From: JANMCE01 sp963791625
GTDB lineage: Bacteria; Actinomycetota; Acidimicrobiia; Acidimicrobiales; Ilumatobacteraceae
Length of the DNA stretch: 64,000 nucleotides
Assembly: GCA_963791625.1 (NCBI GenBank)
Contig: CAWBTA010000015.1
Location: 620,001-684,000, forward strand
Direction: 5' to 3'
A program made the translations under genes and the position numbers. The notes beneath the pieces are model-generated. The model saw only the letters and a program-made list of their open reading frames with translations, was not told where the DNA came from and made no database searches. The first letter of the stretch is position 1, and each line of letters starts with the position of its first letter. Below are positions 1 through 11,222 of the stretch, piece after piece.

Positions 1-997
1 AGACCGTTTTCAACCTCACCCATGAGGCGCAACAGCAGGGTGCGACCTTCCTCGATTCGGCCCGTCTCCAGGAACAGACCGCGATACGAAATCAGCGAGT
101 CGCGTGACCACTCGCCGAACCACGGATAGCCGGCCACGACGTGGGCACCAGCGGTGATGTGTTGGTCGGCAGAGAGCACGAGGCTTCGATCGAGGTCGTC
201 ATAGCAGCGTGCCGATCTGGCCAGTTCGCGTGATCGAAGTCGCGCGGCATGAATGATGTCGGAAGCACCCGGAGGCAAGATGGTCAGATCCCCGGACCAA
301 GCCTCTATCTCGGTTTCCCCACCTGCGTTGAGTTCGACGACGAACTTGCCGGCCGACATGAGATCTTCTCGGCTGTTCAGGCCGCGGGCCGCTTCCTCCC
401 GGTAGTGGATGTCGTAGTACCACGCACCGCCGGGCTGCCAGCCCGCGCCACGAATGCGGAAGGCGTCGTCGACAACAACTCCGGTTTCGGAGTGGGCCAG
501 GCGCAGGGTCTCACCGGCGGCGGTACGTTCACCGTGCACGCTTCGCCACGTGACAAGCGGTTCGAGTTCGAGCGTGATCGGGCCATCGGACTGCTCCAGT
601 CGATAGTGCAGGCCTACCACGTTGGTTCCGTGCTGCATGGCGAGCTGCGCCGACAGCACCGCACCGCCCACCGCCCAGTACCAGCGCGGCAAACCGTCAA
701 CGACTTCGAAGCGGGTCATGCTGCGATACCCGGGCGGCTCGATGGCACCGCTCTCCCACTCGTGCGTGCCAAGCCGGTAACGCATGTCGCCGATGACGAC
801 GACGGGGTCGATGCAGGCGAGGCCAAGCATCCGGTCAGCGGGTGGCTTCGTGGCCGTAACCAACAGTCCGTGGTAGCGACGGGTGCGCAGGCCACCCACG
901 GTGCCCATCGCATAGCCGCCGAGCCCATCGGTCACCAACCACTCACGCTCGCTCGCGGCCTGCAGATTGCTACAGATCTGGGGCCCGAAGCGGTACA

Positions 998-1001
<4 letters not shown>
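1..1001 (-). CDS. Glycogen debranching enzyme (amylo-alpha-1,6-glucosidase), 3' end outside window
   Basis: Reading leftwards from 1001 the frame is open to the window edge, giving about 333 residues of the N-terminal part. Near the start are EWLVTDGLGGYAMGT and TRRYHGLLVTA, the signature of the bacterial/archaeal debranching-enzyme N-terminal domain (GDE_N). Towards the edge comes AGYPWFGEWSRDSLIS, the start of the alpha/alpha-barrel GDE_C domain, where the family has WGRD. The family removes alpha-1,6 branch residues from glycogen or maltodextrins in the cytoplasm. The ATG at 1001 overlaps the stop of the upstream glucosidase as ATGA, so the two are probably translationally coupled. The catalytic C-terminal half lies beyond base 1 and cannot be judged. 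Confidence 0.88.
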
Positions 1002-3589
<2,588 letters not shown>

Positions 3590-3602
3590 ACCGCGACCTT
3601 AC

Positions 3603-3690
3603 GCATTGCCTCGCTTGCTGCGCTCCGGCTCGTTCCTCACCTCCCGCTCCGCTGCGTTCGGACTCGCTTCGCTCGGACAATCCTGAGAGC
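3603..3690. repeat. Degenerate CGCT/GCTCG-rich intergenic repeat
   Basis: The intergenic DNA between the divergent glucosidase and glucose dehydrogenase genes is built from alternating short words such as CTCGCTTGCTGCGCTCCGG, CGCTCCGCTGCGTTCGG and CTCGCTTCGCTCGG. These can fold back on each other. Such islands are common between genes in high-GC genomes. It is not a clean tandem array and no function is assigned. Confidence 0.4.
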
Positions 3691-3724
3691 GCTTCCAAGC
3701 TCCTCGCTCTGTCAGACTGCCGCT

Positions 3725-4774
3725 ATGCGAGCCCTTACTGTTCTGCCCGGACATGCCGATTCTGCTCAGCTGACCGAGATGCCGGAGCCGCCCGAGGCCG
3801 ACGGGCCCATCCTGGTCCAGACGCTTGGGGTCGGGGTGTGCGGCACCGACATTGAGATCTGCCACGGTGACTACGGCACCGCGCCGGCCGGGTCCGAGCG
3901 GCTCGTCATCGGCCACGAGTCACTTGGCCGGGTGATGTCCGCCCCCGCTGGCAGCGGTTTCTCGGAGGGTGATCTCGTGGTTGGCATCGTGCGTCGCCCC
4001 GATTCGGAGCCCTGCGCGAACTGCGCGGTCGGCGAGTGGGACATGTGCCGCAACGGGAAGTACACCGAGCGGGGCATCAAGGGCCGACACGGCTACGCCA
4101 GCGAGCGCTATCGCATCCGCCCCGAGTTCGCGGTGAAGATCGACCCGAAGCTCGGTTCGGTGGGCATGCTGCTGGAGCCGACCAGCGTGGTGGCGAAGGC
4201 ATGGGAACACGTGGAGCGCATCGGTAAGCGCGCGGTGTGGAAGCCGTCGGTCGTTGTCGTTACCGGCGCCGGTCCGATCGGGTTGTTGGCTGCGCTGCTC
4301 GGGCGCCAGCGTGGTCACGAAGTGCACGTGTTCGATCGGGTGACCGACGGACCCAAGCCGCAACTGGTCGCCGATCTGGGTGCGACCTATCACACCGACG
4401 ACATCGCAACCGTTGTCGGTCGCGCCGACGTCGTCATCGAATGCACCGGCGCCTCTGCGCTGATCGCCGGGCTGCTGGGCACGACGCCCGCCGATGGCAT
4501 CGTGTGCCTCACCGGCGTGTCGTCCGGGGGCCACAACATCTCGATCGATGCCGGGTGGGTCAACCGCGAGCTTGTGCTCGACAATGGCGTCATCTTCGGT
4601 TCGGTGAACGCCAACCGGCGACACTACGAAGCCGCCGCAGCGGCGCTGGCCGCCGCCGACCACTCCTGGCTCGAGCGCCTCATTACGCGCCGCGTGCCGA
4701 TCGCCTCGTGGGCTGACGCGCTGGCACGCCAGCCCAACGACGTGAAGACAATCCTGGAGTTCGCCAAGGCCTAG
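3725..4774 (+). CDS. Glucose 1-dehydrogenase (zinc-type MDR family)
   Basis: This 349-residue medium-chain dehydrogenase carries the catalytic zinc motif VGVCGTDIEICHGDYG and GHESLGRV. A structural-zinc-like cluster follows (CANCAVGEWDMCRNG), then RGIKGRHGYASERY, which is characteristic of the Thermoplasma/Sulfolobus glucose dehydrogenase branch. The Rossmann motif VVTGAGPIGLLAALLG lies in the second half. The family oxidises glucose (sometimes galactose) to gluconolactone with NAD(P)+. The start was set at ATG 3725 because the N-terminus MRALTVLPG matches the family; an upstream extension in the same frame would code for arginine-rich non-homologous sequence. The neighbouring glucan hydrolases could supply glucose, and a gluconokinase at 27.0 kb could use the product. 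Confidence 0.85.
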   Translation: MRALTVLPGHADSAQLTEMPEPPEADGPILVQTLGVGVCGTDIEICHGDYGTAPAGSERLVIGHESLGRVMSAPAGSGFSEGDLVVGIVRRPDSEPCANCAVGEWDMCRNGKYTERGIKGRHGYASERYRIRPEFAVKIDPKLGSVGMLLEPTSVVAKAWEHVERIGKRAVWKPSVVVVTGAGPIGLLAALLGRQRGHEVHVFDRVTDGPKPQLVADLGATYHTDDIATVVGRADVVIECTGASALIAGLLGTTPADGIVCLTGVSSGGHNISIDAGWVNRELVLDNGVIFGSVNANRRHYEAAAAALAAADHSWLERLITRRVPIASWADALARQPNDVKTILEFAKA

Positions 4775-4879
4775 CGTGATTCTCAAGATTCGTCGCCGCC
4801 CTTGCGGTCGCGACCGCGGGTCGGTACGGTCGGGACTCTTCCCCTTGTAGCTGGCTGCACTGCACCCTCGGGGGTTCTC

Positions 4880-5518
4880 ATGATCATCACCTGCTGGTCC
4901 GTCAAGGGCGGCAGCGGTACCACTGTCGTTACCGCGTCGCTCGCCCTGTTGCTTGGTCGTAGGTCGGAACAGGGAGTCCTGTTGGTCGACCTCGCTGGCG
5001 ACGCACCGGCCGTGCTGGGCATGGCCGAGCCGACCGGCCCCGGCGTGGGTGACTGGCTGGACGGTCCGAGTCGCGAGTTGGCGACCCTGTTGGAGCGCGA
5101 AGTGGAAGCCGCGCCGTTCGTACGACTGCTTCCCATGGGCACCCGCACGCTCTCCCCCGGGGGCCCACTCATGGAGGCCCTCGCCCAAGACGAACGCACC
5201 ATCATCATCGACGCCGGCGTGCTGGCGCCCGGACCAACACTTGATGTGATTGCCAACGCAACGACATCGCTGCTGGTGTTGCGTCCCTGCTATCTCGCAT
5301 TGCGACGGGCCTCGCTCGCTCCGGTGCGACCCTCCGGCGTCGTGCTGATCAACGAACCGGGCCGTGCGTTGGGGCGAAAGGACATCGAGTCGGTACTCGG
5401 CGTACCCGTCGTCGCCGATATACTGATCGATCCCAACGTGGCGCGGGCGGTCGATGCCGGGTTGCTGGCGGGTCGACTGCCACGCCCGCTCGCCCGGTCG
5501 CTGCGCAACGCGGCGTGA
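4880..5518 (+). CDS. CpaE/TadZ-like ParA-family ATPase of the pilus operon
   Basis: This is a 212-residue P-loop protein starting MIITCWSVKGGSGTTVVTASLA, with a deviant Walker A motif KGGSGTT as in MinD/ParA/CpaE proteins, followed by VLLVDLAGDAPAVLG. In Tad pilus operons these proteins localise or assemble the secretion machinery. The start ATG 4880 was chosen because the ATPase fold begins immediately there; a longer frame upstream has no homologous content. The stop overlaps the next start (GTGA at 5515), tying it to tadA. The Ssd/CpaE assignment rests on context as well as fold. Confidence 0.8.
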   Translation: MIITCWSVKGGSGTTVVTASLALLLGRRSEQGVLLVDLAGDAPAVLGMAEPTGPGVGDWLDGPSRELATLLEREVEAAPFVRLLPMGTRTLSPGGPLMEALAQDERTIIIDAGVLAPGPTLDVIANATTSLLVLRPCYLALRRASLAPVRPSGVVLINEPGRALGRKDIESVLGVPVVADILIDPNVARAVDAGLLAGRLPRPLARSLRNAA

Positions 5519-6478
5519 GCGCCCACCTTCTCGGTCCCCTCACTCCCTTTTTCACCGACCCGGCCATCACCGACGTGATGGTCAACGCCGGACGGGAGGT
5601 GTGGGTGGAACGACACGGGCAGATGGAACGAACGGCAGTAACCCTCGCGCCCGGTCAGATCGAACACGTGGTCGAACGGATCCTGGCGCCGCTTGGTGTT
5701 CGAGTGGATCTCGTGAGCCCCATCGCCGATGCACGCTTGGCCGACGGCTCCCGCCTGCACGTGGTGGTGCCGCCGGTCTCCCCCGACGGCATGTGCGTTT
5801 CGATTCGGCGCTTCCGGGCAACGCCGCTCGAACTCGACGCGTTCGCGCCGCCCGAGGTAGTGCGGCTGCTCGATGATGCGGTTCGCAAGCGGGCCAACAT
5901 CGTGGTCAGCGGAGCAACTTCAGCGGGCAAGACAACACTTTTGAACGCGCTTGCCGGCCGGTGCGGGCGCACTGAACGGATCGTCTCGATCGAGGACGCG
6001 GCCGAGCTTCGCCTGCCCGGCGACCACATCGTGCGACTTGAAGCCCGACGCGCGTCCGCCGACGGATTGGGAGCCGTCAGCACGCCGCGATCTTGTGCGC
6101 GCCGCGCTCCGCATGCGACCAGACCGACTGGTGATCGGTGAAGTGCGAGGCTCAGAGGCGCTGGACATGTTGCAGGCGTTGAACACTGGCCACGATGGGT
6201 CCATGACCACATGTCATGCGAACAGTGCTTTTGACGCGCTGCATCGGATCGACACCATGGCGTTGCTGGCGGCGAGCGGGCTTCCGTTGGAAGCGGTACA
6301 GCATCAGGTGCAGCGTTCGATCGATCTCGTCGTGCATGTAGCCCGAGGCAGCCGCGGGCATCGGCAGATCACTGAGGTCGCCGCCAGTGTGATGGGACCG
6401 CCCCGGTTACGGCTGCTGGCCGATCTCAACGGTGTGCGGCCCGGTGTCAGCGCGGCATGGGAAGGGCGGGCATCATGA
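5515..6478 (+). CDS. tadA: TadA/CpaF secretion ATPase, frameshifted
   Basis: This is the pilus assembly ATPase of the type II/IV secretion superfamily. It begins at GTG 5515 with FTDPAITDVMVNAGREVWVE and has Walker A GATSAGKTTLLNAL and an arginine/acid region ending VRLEARRAS in the first frame. The protein then continues in the next forward frame as RRDLVRAALRMRPDRLVIGEVRG (Walker B/Asp box region) and NTGHDGSMTTCHANSAFDALHRI (His box). Removing one C at about 6085-6086 restores a continuous family-like sequence of about 320 residues. As written, translation from 5515 would stop at 6141, before the catalytic half. The extra base may be a sequencing error or a real inactivating insertion. Confidence 0.88.
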
Positions 6479-7071
6479 CCGGCACCGTCGTTGCGTTGTT
6501 CGTGGTTGCAAGCGGTTGGTTGTGGCGTCGGGTTCGGCATCACGCCGGTCGCACCGCCGATGGGGAGGCCCTCACGCCCGAGGTGATCGCGGCTGCGCTG
6601 GAAGCGTGTAGTCGCAGCCTGCGGACCGGTTCGTCATTGCGCAGCGCCGTTCGAGCCACCGACCTTCCGATCAGCACGGCATTAACCGACGGTCACCCGC
6701 TCTCGGTCGTACTCGATGCCTGGGCGAAGCGAGCTCGCGAGCCGGCCGAGAGAATGGCTGCCACCGCGCTCGCTCTCGCAGCCGCAACCGGCGGCCCCCA
6801 AGCACAGGCGGTTGATGCTGCCGCAGGGGCGGTGCGAGATCGCATCAGCGCCACCGCCGAAGTGGCTGCCCATTCCGCACAAGCTCGACTCTCGGCGAGC
6901 GTTATCGCCAGCCTCCCGGTCGTGTTCGTCGCCTGGACGCTCCTGGCCGATCACCGAACCGCTGCCACCCTGGTCAGCACGCCCGTTGGGTGGCTCTGCC
7001 TCACCGTCGGCCTCGGTCTTGACGCCGTCGGGCTCGTCTGGGTTCGAGCGCTCGTTGGGGGCGCATCATGA
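6475..7071 (+). CDS. tadB: TadB-like pilus assembly membrane protein
   Basis: This protein of about 198 residues starts with a hydrophobic helix (TVVALFVVASGWLW). A helical cytoplasmic stretch follows (SLRSAVRATDLPIS, MAATALALAAATGGP), then two C-terminal transmembrane segments (VIASLPVVFVAWTLLA and GWLCLTVGLGLDAVGLVWV). This is the layout of type II secretion F-domain proteins, which form the inner-membrane platform of Tad pili. The start at 6475 is taken from the ATGA overlap with tadA; an ATG at 6457 in the same frame is also possible. Its place between tadA and tadC supports the name more than sequence identity does. Confidence 0.75.
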   Translation: MTGTVVALFVVASGWLWRRVRHHAGRTADGEALTPEVIAAALEACSRSLRTGSSLRSAVRATDLPISTALTDGHPLSVVLDAWAKRAREPAERMAATALALAAATGGPQAQAVDAAAGAVRDRISATAEVAAHSAQARLSASVIASLPVVFVAWTLLADHRTAATLVSTPVGWLCLTVGLGLDAVGLVWVRALVGGAS

Positions 7072-7706
7072 CCACGCTCGCATCAGTGTGGATGTTGACC
7101 GTCGTCGTGGGCGGGCTCGTCTTCCGACGCCGGACGCACCGGGGCACCGTGGGCATCGCGGTCCTGCTCGCTCTGCTTTGGCCCCCTCTCTTGCTCGTAC
7201 CCATCGCATTGGCCGCGCTGCTGAAACGATGGCGACCGCTCGCCAAAGCCAGAGCCGACAAAGCAGCGGTAACCGCGTCGCTCCCCGACGCGACCGATCT
7301 CCTCCTCGTCGCCATTCATGCCGGGCTCACCCCCGAACTCGCGTTGAGGCGACTCCGCACCTACCTCGACGGTCCACTACGAGAATCAGTCGAACAGGTC
7401 TTCGAACGACTCGAGAACGGTGAACGGTTCGGTGATGCCCTCGACGCGTTGATCGACACGCTCGGCGAGCCGGCCCGCCCACTGGTCGCGGCGCTGACCG
7501 GAAGCGAACGGTACGGCCTGCCCCTCGGACCCGCACTTGATGTGGTGGCGGCCATCAGCCGAGATCAACGACGACGCGCCGCCGAGACCGCCGCACGAAA
7601 GCTGCCGGTGCGGCTCAGCTTTCCGTTGGTCCTGTGCATTCTTCCCGCGTTCATCGTGCTCACCGTCATACCAGCCATCTTCGGCGCCCTGCGCGCCCTC
7701 CCATAA
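7068..7706 (+). CDS. tadC: TadC-like pilus assembly membrane protein
   Basis: The gene encodes 212 residues with two N-terminal membrane segments (SVWMLTVVVGGLVF, LLALLWPPLLLVPIALAAL). A T2SSF domain follows (DATDLLLVAIHAGLTPELALRRLR, GERFGDALDALIDTLG, ALTGSERYGLPLGPALDVVA), ending in a last helix FPLVLCILPAFIVLTVIPAIFG. This matches the second platform protein of Tad systems. Its ATG overlaps the tadB stop by 4 bases. It is slightly longer than tadB, as usual in actinobacterial Tad operons. Confidence 0.8.
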   Translation: MTTLASVWMLTVVVGGLVFRRRTHRGTVGIAVLLALLWPPLLLVPIALAALLKRWRPLAKARADKAAVTASLPDATDLLLVAIHAGLTPELALRRLRTYLDGPLRESVEQVFERLENGERFGDALDALIDTLGEPARPLVAALTGSERYGLPLGPALDVVAAISRDQRRRAAETAARKLPVRLSFPLVLCILPAFIVLTVIPAIFGALRALP

Positions 7707-7728
7707 GACAACGAACGGACATGCCACC

Positions 7729-7932
7729 ATGATCATCACACCCGAAGTTGAAGACACCGTCGACCTGCACGATGACGCCGGCCAGGCCACCGTCGAGTAC
7801 GCCCTCGTGCTCCTCGGCGCCGCCCTCATCGCCCTGCTCCTCATTGGCTGGGCCACCGTCGGCGGAGGCGCCGCCCGCATTGGCCAATTCCTCGGGCACG
7901 TCTTCGACGTCATCGAGAAGAAGGTCGTGTGA
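7729..7932 (+). CDS. Flp/DUF4244-like small pilin protein
   Basis: This is a 67-residue protein. A polar N-terminus ends in DDAGQATVEYALVLLGAALIALLLIGW, a classic pilin-type helix with the glutamate at position +5 after a glycine/alanine cleavage region, then a short tail. Actinobacterial Tad operons carry such a DUF4244-type pilin between tadC and tadE. ATG 7729 is the start because an in-frame stop follows the alternative ATG at 7721. No prepilin peptidase gene is present in the window, so processing would need a peptidase encoded elsewhere. Confidence 0.75.
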   Translation: MIITPEVEDTVDLHDDAGQATVEYALVLLGAALIALLLIGWATVGGGAARIGQFLGHVFDVIEKKVV

Positions 7933-8300
7933 AACGCACCAACAATGACGCCGGCCAGGCCACCGTAGAGGTGGCCCTGGCCGTGCCCATTCTCGTCATC
8001 GTGATGCTGGTCGGCGTTCAAATAGCGCTCGTCATACGCGACCAGATCGCTACCATCGCCGCGGCACGCGAAGCCGCCCGCGCCGTCGTCGTGGCCGACG
8101 GCAAAACGGGTCTCGCCGACAGCGCCGTGGCACGAACCGCCGCACTTGACCCATCCCGCCGCTCCGTCGACGTCTCTATCAACGGCGGGCTCGTCACCGC
8201 CACCGTCACGTACCGCTCACCCACCGACCTCCCACTCGTCGGCATGTTCATCCCCGACATCACCGTCCAAAGCGCCGCAACGATGGCTCTCGAAACGTGA
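7929..8300 (+). CDS. tadE: TadE-like minor pilin
   Basis: This 123-residue protein starts MKRTNNDAGQATVEVALAVPILVIVMLVGVQIALV. A short charged leader is followed by a pilin-like hydrophobic segment with the conserved glutamate, then an extracellular domain. That is the TadE architecture, a minor pseudopilin of the Flp pilus. Translation begins at GTG 7929, overlapping the preceding pilin stop. It is the last gene of the pilus operon; the downstream SDR gene is 41 bases away. Confidence 0.8.
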   Translation: MKRTNNDAGQATVEVALAVPILVIVMLVGVQIALVIRDQIATIAAAREAARAVVVADGKTGLADSAVARTAALDPSRRSVDVSINGGLVTATVTYRSPTDLPLVGMFIPDITVQSAATMALET

Positions 8301-8341
8301 CCCAGTAGATTTCGTCGGAACGAAACAGGCCGGGGGATTTC

Positions 8342-9103
8342 ATGGGCATTCTTGATCGATTCCGTTTGGATGGCCGGGTGGCCATCGTGACCGGCGCTTC
8401 CTCCGGACTGGGTGTCGCGTTCGCCCAGGCTCTGGCCGAAGCCGGAGCCGATGTGGTACTCGGCGCCCGTCGGGTCGACAGACTCCACGACACGGCCGCG
8501 CTCGTGGAAGCACTCGGCCGCAAGGCTCTGGTTGTCGCCACCGATGTGGCCAAGCCCGAAGACTGTGATCGCCTCGTGGCACAGGCTATGGAGACCTTCG
8601 GCCGGGTGGACATCCTGGTCAATAACGCCGGCATCGGCACGGCTGTCCCCGCCACGAGAGAGACGCCAGACCAGTTTCGAACCGTGATCGACATCAACCT
8701 GAACGGGTCCTACTGGATGGCCCAGGCCTGCGGTCGCGTGATGCAACCGGGCAGCAGCATCGTCAACATCAGCAGCATCCTCGGCATCACGACCGCTGGC
8801 CTCCCCCAGGCGGCGTACGCATCGAGCAAGGCTGGCATTATTGGCCTGACAAGAGATCTGGCGCAGCAGTGGACTGGTCGCAAAGGCATCAGGGTCAACT
8901 GCCTGGCGCCCGGCTTTTTTGCCTCAGAGATGACCGACCAGTACCAACCCGAGTACATCGAGAGTCAGCTCCACCGGATCCCCTCCAAGCGCGTCGGCTT
9001 AGCCGAGGAGCTGTGCGCCGCACTGATCTTTCTGGCCAGCGACGCCGGGTCGTACGTCACCGGCGTCACCATACCGGTCGATGGTGGCCTGACGACCAGC
9101 TAG
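8342..9103 (+). CDS. Short-chain dehydrogenase/reductase (FabG-like)
   Basis: A 253-residue classical SDR. It has the cofactor motif TGASSGLG near residue 19, the NNAG motif (LVNNAGIG), catalytic serine in SIVNISSILG, and the YxxxK pair in YASSKAG. The C-terminus SYVTGVTIPVDGGLTTS is typical of FabG-type beta-ketoacyl or secondary-alcohol dehydrogenases. It probably works in the cytoplasm with NAD(P)H. The substrate cannot be inferred, and the pilus and STAS neighbours give no clue. A GGGGG-containing ribosome-binding stretch precedes ATG 8342. Confidence 0.88.
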   Translation: MGILDRFRLDGRVAIVTGASSGLGVAFAQALAEAGADVVLGARRVDRLHDTAALVEALGRKALVVATDVAKPEDCDRLVAQAMETFGRVDILVNNAGIGTAVPATRETPDQFRTVIDINLNGSYWMAQACGRVMQPGSSIVNISSILGITTAGLPQAAYASSKAGIIGLTRDLAQQWTGRKGIRVNCLAPGFFASEMTDQYQPEYIESQLHRIPSKRVGLAEELCAALIFLASDAGSYVTGVTIPVDGGLTTS

Positions 9104-9165
9104 CCGAAAGGCGCCGCGCCATCGAAGCGGTAGTTTTCGCGTCTGTCGTATAGGTTCGCACCGCA

Positions 9166-9510
9166 ATGGACCTGCACCTGGCCCAAACGACCGTCAGACG
9201 CGTGGGAGTTCTCAGCGCGACAGGCGAGATTGATGTGGGGACATCGATGCTTCTGCAACCAGCACTCTGGAAACTGGTCGATGACCATGCGGGTCAAGTC
9301 GTGCTGTTCGACGTGCGCGGCGTGACCAGCATTGACCATCTCGGCATCGGCGTGATCGTGGGCGCGCTCGCTCGTGCCACCCGGCACGGCGGTGACCTGG
9401 CACTGGTCTGCCAGCCGTCTCATCTCCTCGACATGCTCAAGCAGAGCCGCCTCGACCGAGCCTTCCAGATCTACCCGACTGTTCTCGACGCTGCGGAGGC
9501 GATCTCATGA
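9166..9510 (+). CDS. STAS-domain protein (anti-sigma factor antagonist-like)
   Basis: A 114-residue single STAS domain: beta strands VGVLSATGEIDVGTS and QVVLFDVRGVTSIDHLGIGVIVGALA, and a C-terminal helix region RAFQIYPTVLDAAEAI. The fold is that of SpoIIAA/RsbV-type antagonists, which free sigma factors by binding anti-sigma kinases. The position of the phosphorylated serine in the usual D-S-S/T-G-L-G motif reads D-H-L-G-I-G here, so classical phospho-switching looks unlikely. The stop overlaps the following gene as ATGA, so the two are probably one unit. Confidence 0.8.
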   Translation: MDLHLAQTTVRRVGVLSATGEIDVGTSMLLQPALWKLVDDHAGQVVLFDVRGVTSIDHLGIGVIVGALARATRHGGDLALVCQPSHLLDMLKQSRLDRAFQIYPTVLDAAEAIS

Positions 9511-10019
9511 GCATGAACCACGACACCTTGCCGCCCCTCCCAAAACCGAACGAACTCCTTGCGGTTCACGGGATCGCCATTGAGCTGTTCGCCACGATGA
9601 AGCGCTGGTTCGCTGTACCTGATCGGGTGTCGCTCGACCTGTCCGCCATCGACGCGGCGACGCGGGAAATGGCCGACCCGATCATGATCGCCGCGCTGGC
9701 ACTACGAAAGCTGCAGGCCCTCTCGGTCATCGCAACACCAGGCGTGCAGACCACGACCGACGTCGTCATCAACCTCATTCAGGATCTCGATCGGGCGCTC
9801 ATTCAGGCTCCATCCACCCGACTTCGGCTCGACGCTGAAACCGCCGATTGGGACGCAGAGCTGGAAGCAATGAGCGAGCATCCGTCTCGCCGCGTCCCGC
9901 CATCGCCGCTGCAAGATGACCCCGAGCGGGATCGGTTCAACGAGCTGCACCTTGCGCTGCGCGATGCGCTTCGAGCCGTTTATGACGCATCGGCCGGCGA
10001 GATCCGAGTCTTTGTTTGA
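9507..10019 (+). CDS. Hypothetical protein coupled to the STAS gene
   Basis: I do not recognise this 170-residue soluble protein. It is predicted mostly helical, with no signal peptide or membrane segment. Visible features are a central hydrophobic region (MIAALALRKLQALSVIATPGVQTTTDVVINLIQDLDRAL) and an acidic-basic C-terminal half ending in a helix (ELHLALRDALRAVYDASAGEIRVFV). The 4-base overlap with the STAS gene suggests a partner role, for example as binding target or effector of the STAS protein. It lacks visible kinase (N-box/G-box) motifs, so it is not an ordinary anti-sigma kinase. Confidence 0.6.
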   Translation: MSMNHDTLPPLPKPNELLAVHGIAIELFATMKRWFAVPDRVSLDLSAIDAATREMADPIMIAALALRKLQALSVIATPGVQTTTDVVINLIQDLDRALIQAPSTRLRLDAETADWDAELEAMSEHPSRRVPPSPLQDDPERDRFNELHLALRDALRAVYDASAGEIRVFV

Positions 10020-10026
10020 CCCTGCC

Positions 10027-11162
10027 GTGATCGATCCTCGACCAAGCTGGTACCGCTCCGGACGTTTCGTACCTCGAACTGTCGTACAACCGGTGTTGCG
10101 GTTCATCCAGCTCGAAGTCGCATCCGGCATCGTGCTACTGGTTGCCGCGTCCGCCGCGCTGATCTGGTCGAACTCACCCTGGAACGCCGCTTACGACTCG
10201 CTGTGGAACACCCCGTTGGTACTGAGGTTCGGCAACACCGACCTGCTCGATGGCCTGGCCTTGCGTCCCTTCGTGAACGAGGCATTGCTGGCCCTGTTTT
10301 TTCTGCTCGCCGGATTGGAAATCAAACGCCAGATCGTTGTTGGCGAGCTACGAGAGTGGCGCCAGGCAGCACTGCCCGTAGCGGGAGCAGCCGGCGGCAT
10401 GATTGTTCCGGCACTAATCTATCTGGCCCTCAATGTCGGACGACCGGGAGCGCACGGCTGGGGTGCCACCATTGCCACCGACGTGGCTTTTGCGGTCGGT
10501 GCACTGGGGTTCGAGGATGGTGGCTGGTAGGTGCGATCGTTCCAGTAGCCATGGTCGTCGCGTTGCAACGCATCGATGTGCGATCCCATGTGCCGTACGT
10601 GGCTCTCGCAGCGGTCTGCTGGCTGGCGTGCCGCAAGGCTGGCATCGAGGCCGCCATTGTCGGTGTGGTGTTCGGCCTACTGACTCCGATACGCCCATTC
10701 CACGACCCGGCCGCCTTCGGCGCTCGCTCTCGTGCCCTCGTCGATCGGATCGAACACGCCAGGATCGACGAGGAGATGAGCGAGGCATCAGTGCAGGAGC
10801 GGGCGACCTTCGCTGCAGAGAGCGCCTCGCCACTGGAACGGCTGGAGAATCGGCTCGCACCATGGATCACCCTGGTCGTCATGCCGCTGCTCGCATTTGC
10901 CAACGCTGGGGTGCGTTTCACCGGAAGCAGCCTCGACGGTCGCATCGTTGCCGGTGTGATGGTTGGCCGCATTGTGGGCAAAGTGGTTGGCATCGCCGGT
11001 GCGGTGTGGTTGACCAGTCGGATCACGAGCGTTGCCTTTCCCGACGCATCGCTCGCCGGATCAGCCAAGGTCGGCGTGCTCCTGGCCGCCGCAGTCGCCG
11101 GGCTGATTGGCTGGATCGTGCTTCGCTGGCCGGCCTCGGGGGACGAGCGCAGCACGTCGTGA
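10027..11162 (+). pseudogene. nhaA: Na+/H+ antiporter NhaA, disrupted by internal deletion and frameshift
   Basis: The first frame encodes typical NhaA N-terminal sequence: FIQLEVASGIVLLVAASAALIWSNSPW, NEALLALFFLLAGLEIKRQ and ATIATDVAFAVGAL. It then runs into a stop at 10530. The next frame resumes NhaA sequence at VGAIVPVAMVVALQ and continues to the C-terminus (WITLVVMPLLAFANAGVRF, VGRIVGKVVGIAGA). Between the halves the family normally has about 30 residues including the helix with the two essential aspartates of the DD motif; none of it is present. A non-multiple-of-three deletion near 10505-10525 explains both the loss and the frame change. Start could be GTG 10027 or TTG 10012. No antiport function is expected from this allele. 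Confidence 0.85.
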
Positions 11163-11222
11163 CGACGCCCCGTCGAGTGCGCCGACCAACACGGCATCGG
11201 CGTTTCCTGAAACAATCGAAGG

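Noticed and set aside
3920..5188. 422-residue open frame on the - strand
   Set aside because: Antisense to the glucose dehydrogenase and the CpaE-like gene; histidine/arginine-rich composition typical of shadow frames in high-GC DNA.
6075..6095. Programmed frameshift in tadA
   Set aside because: No slippery heptamer, stop-codon context or downstream structure of known programmed sites; TadA is not known to use frameshifting.
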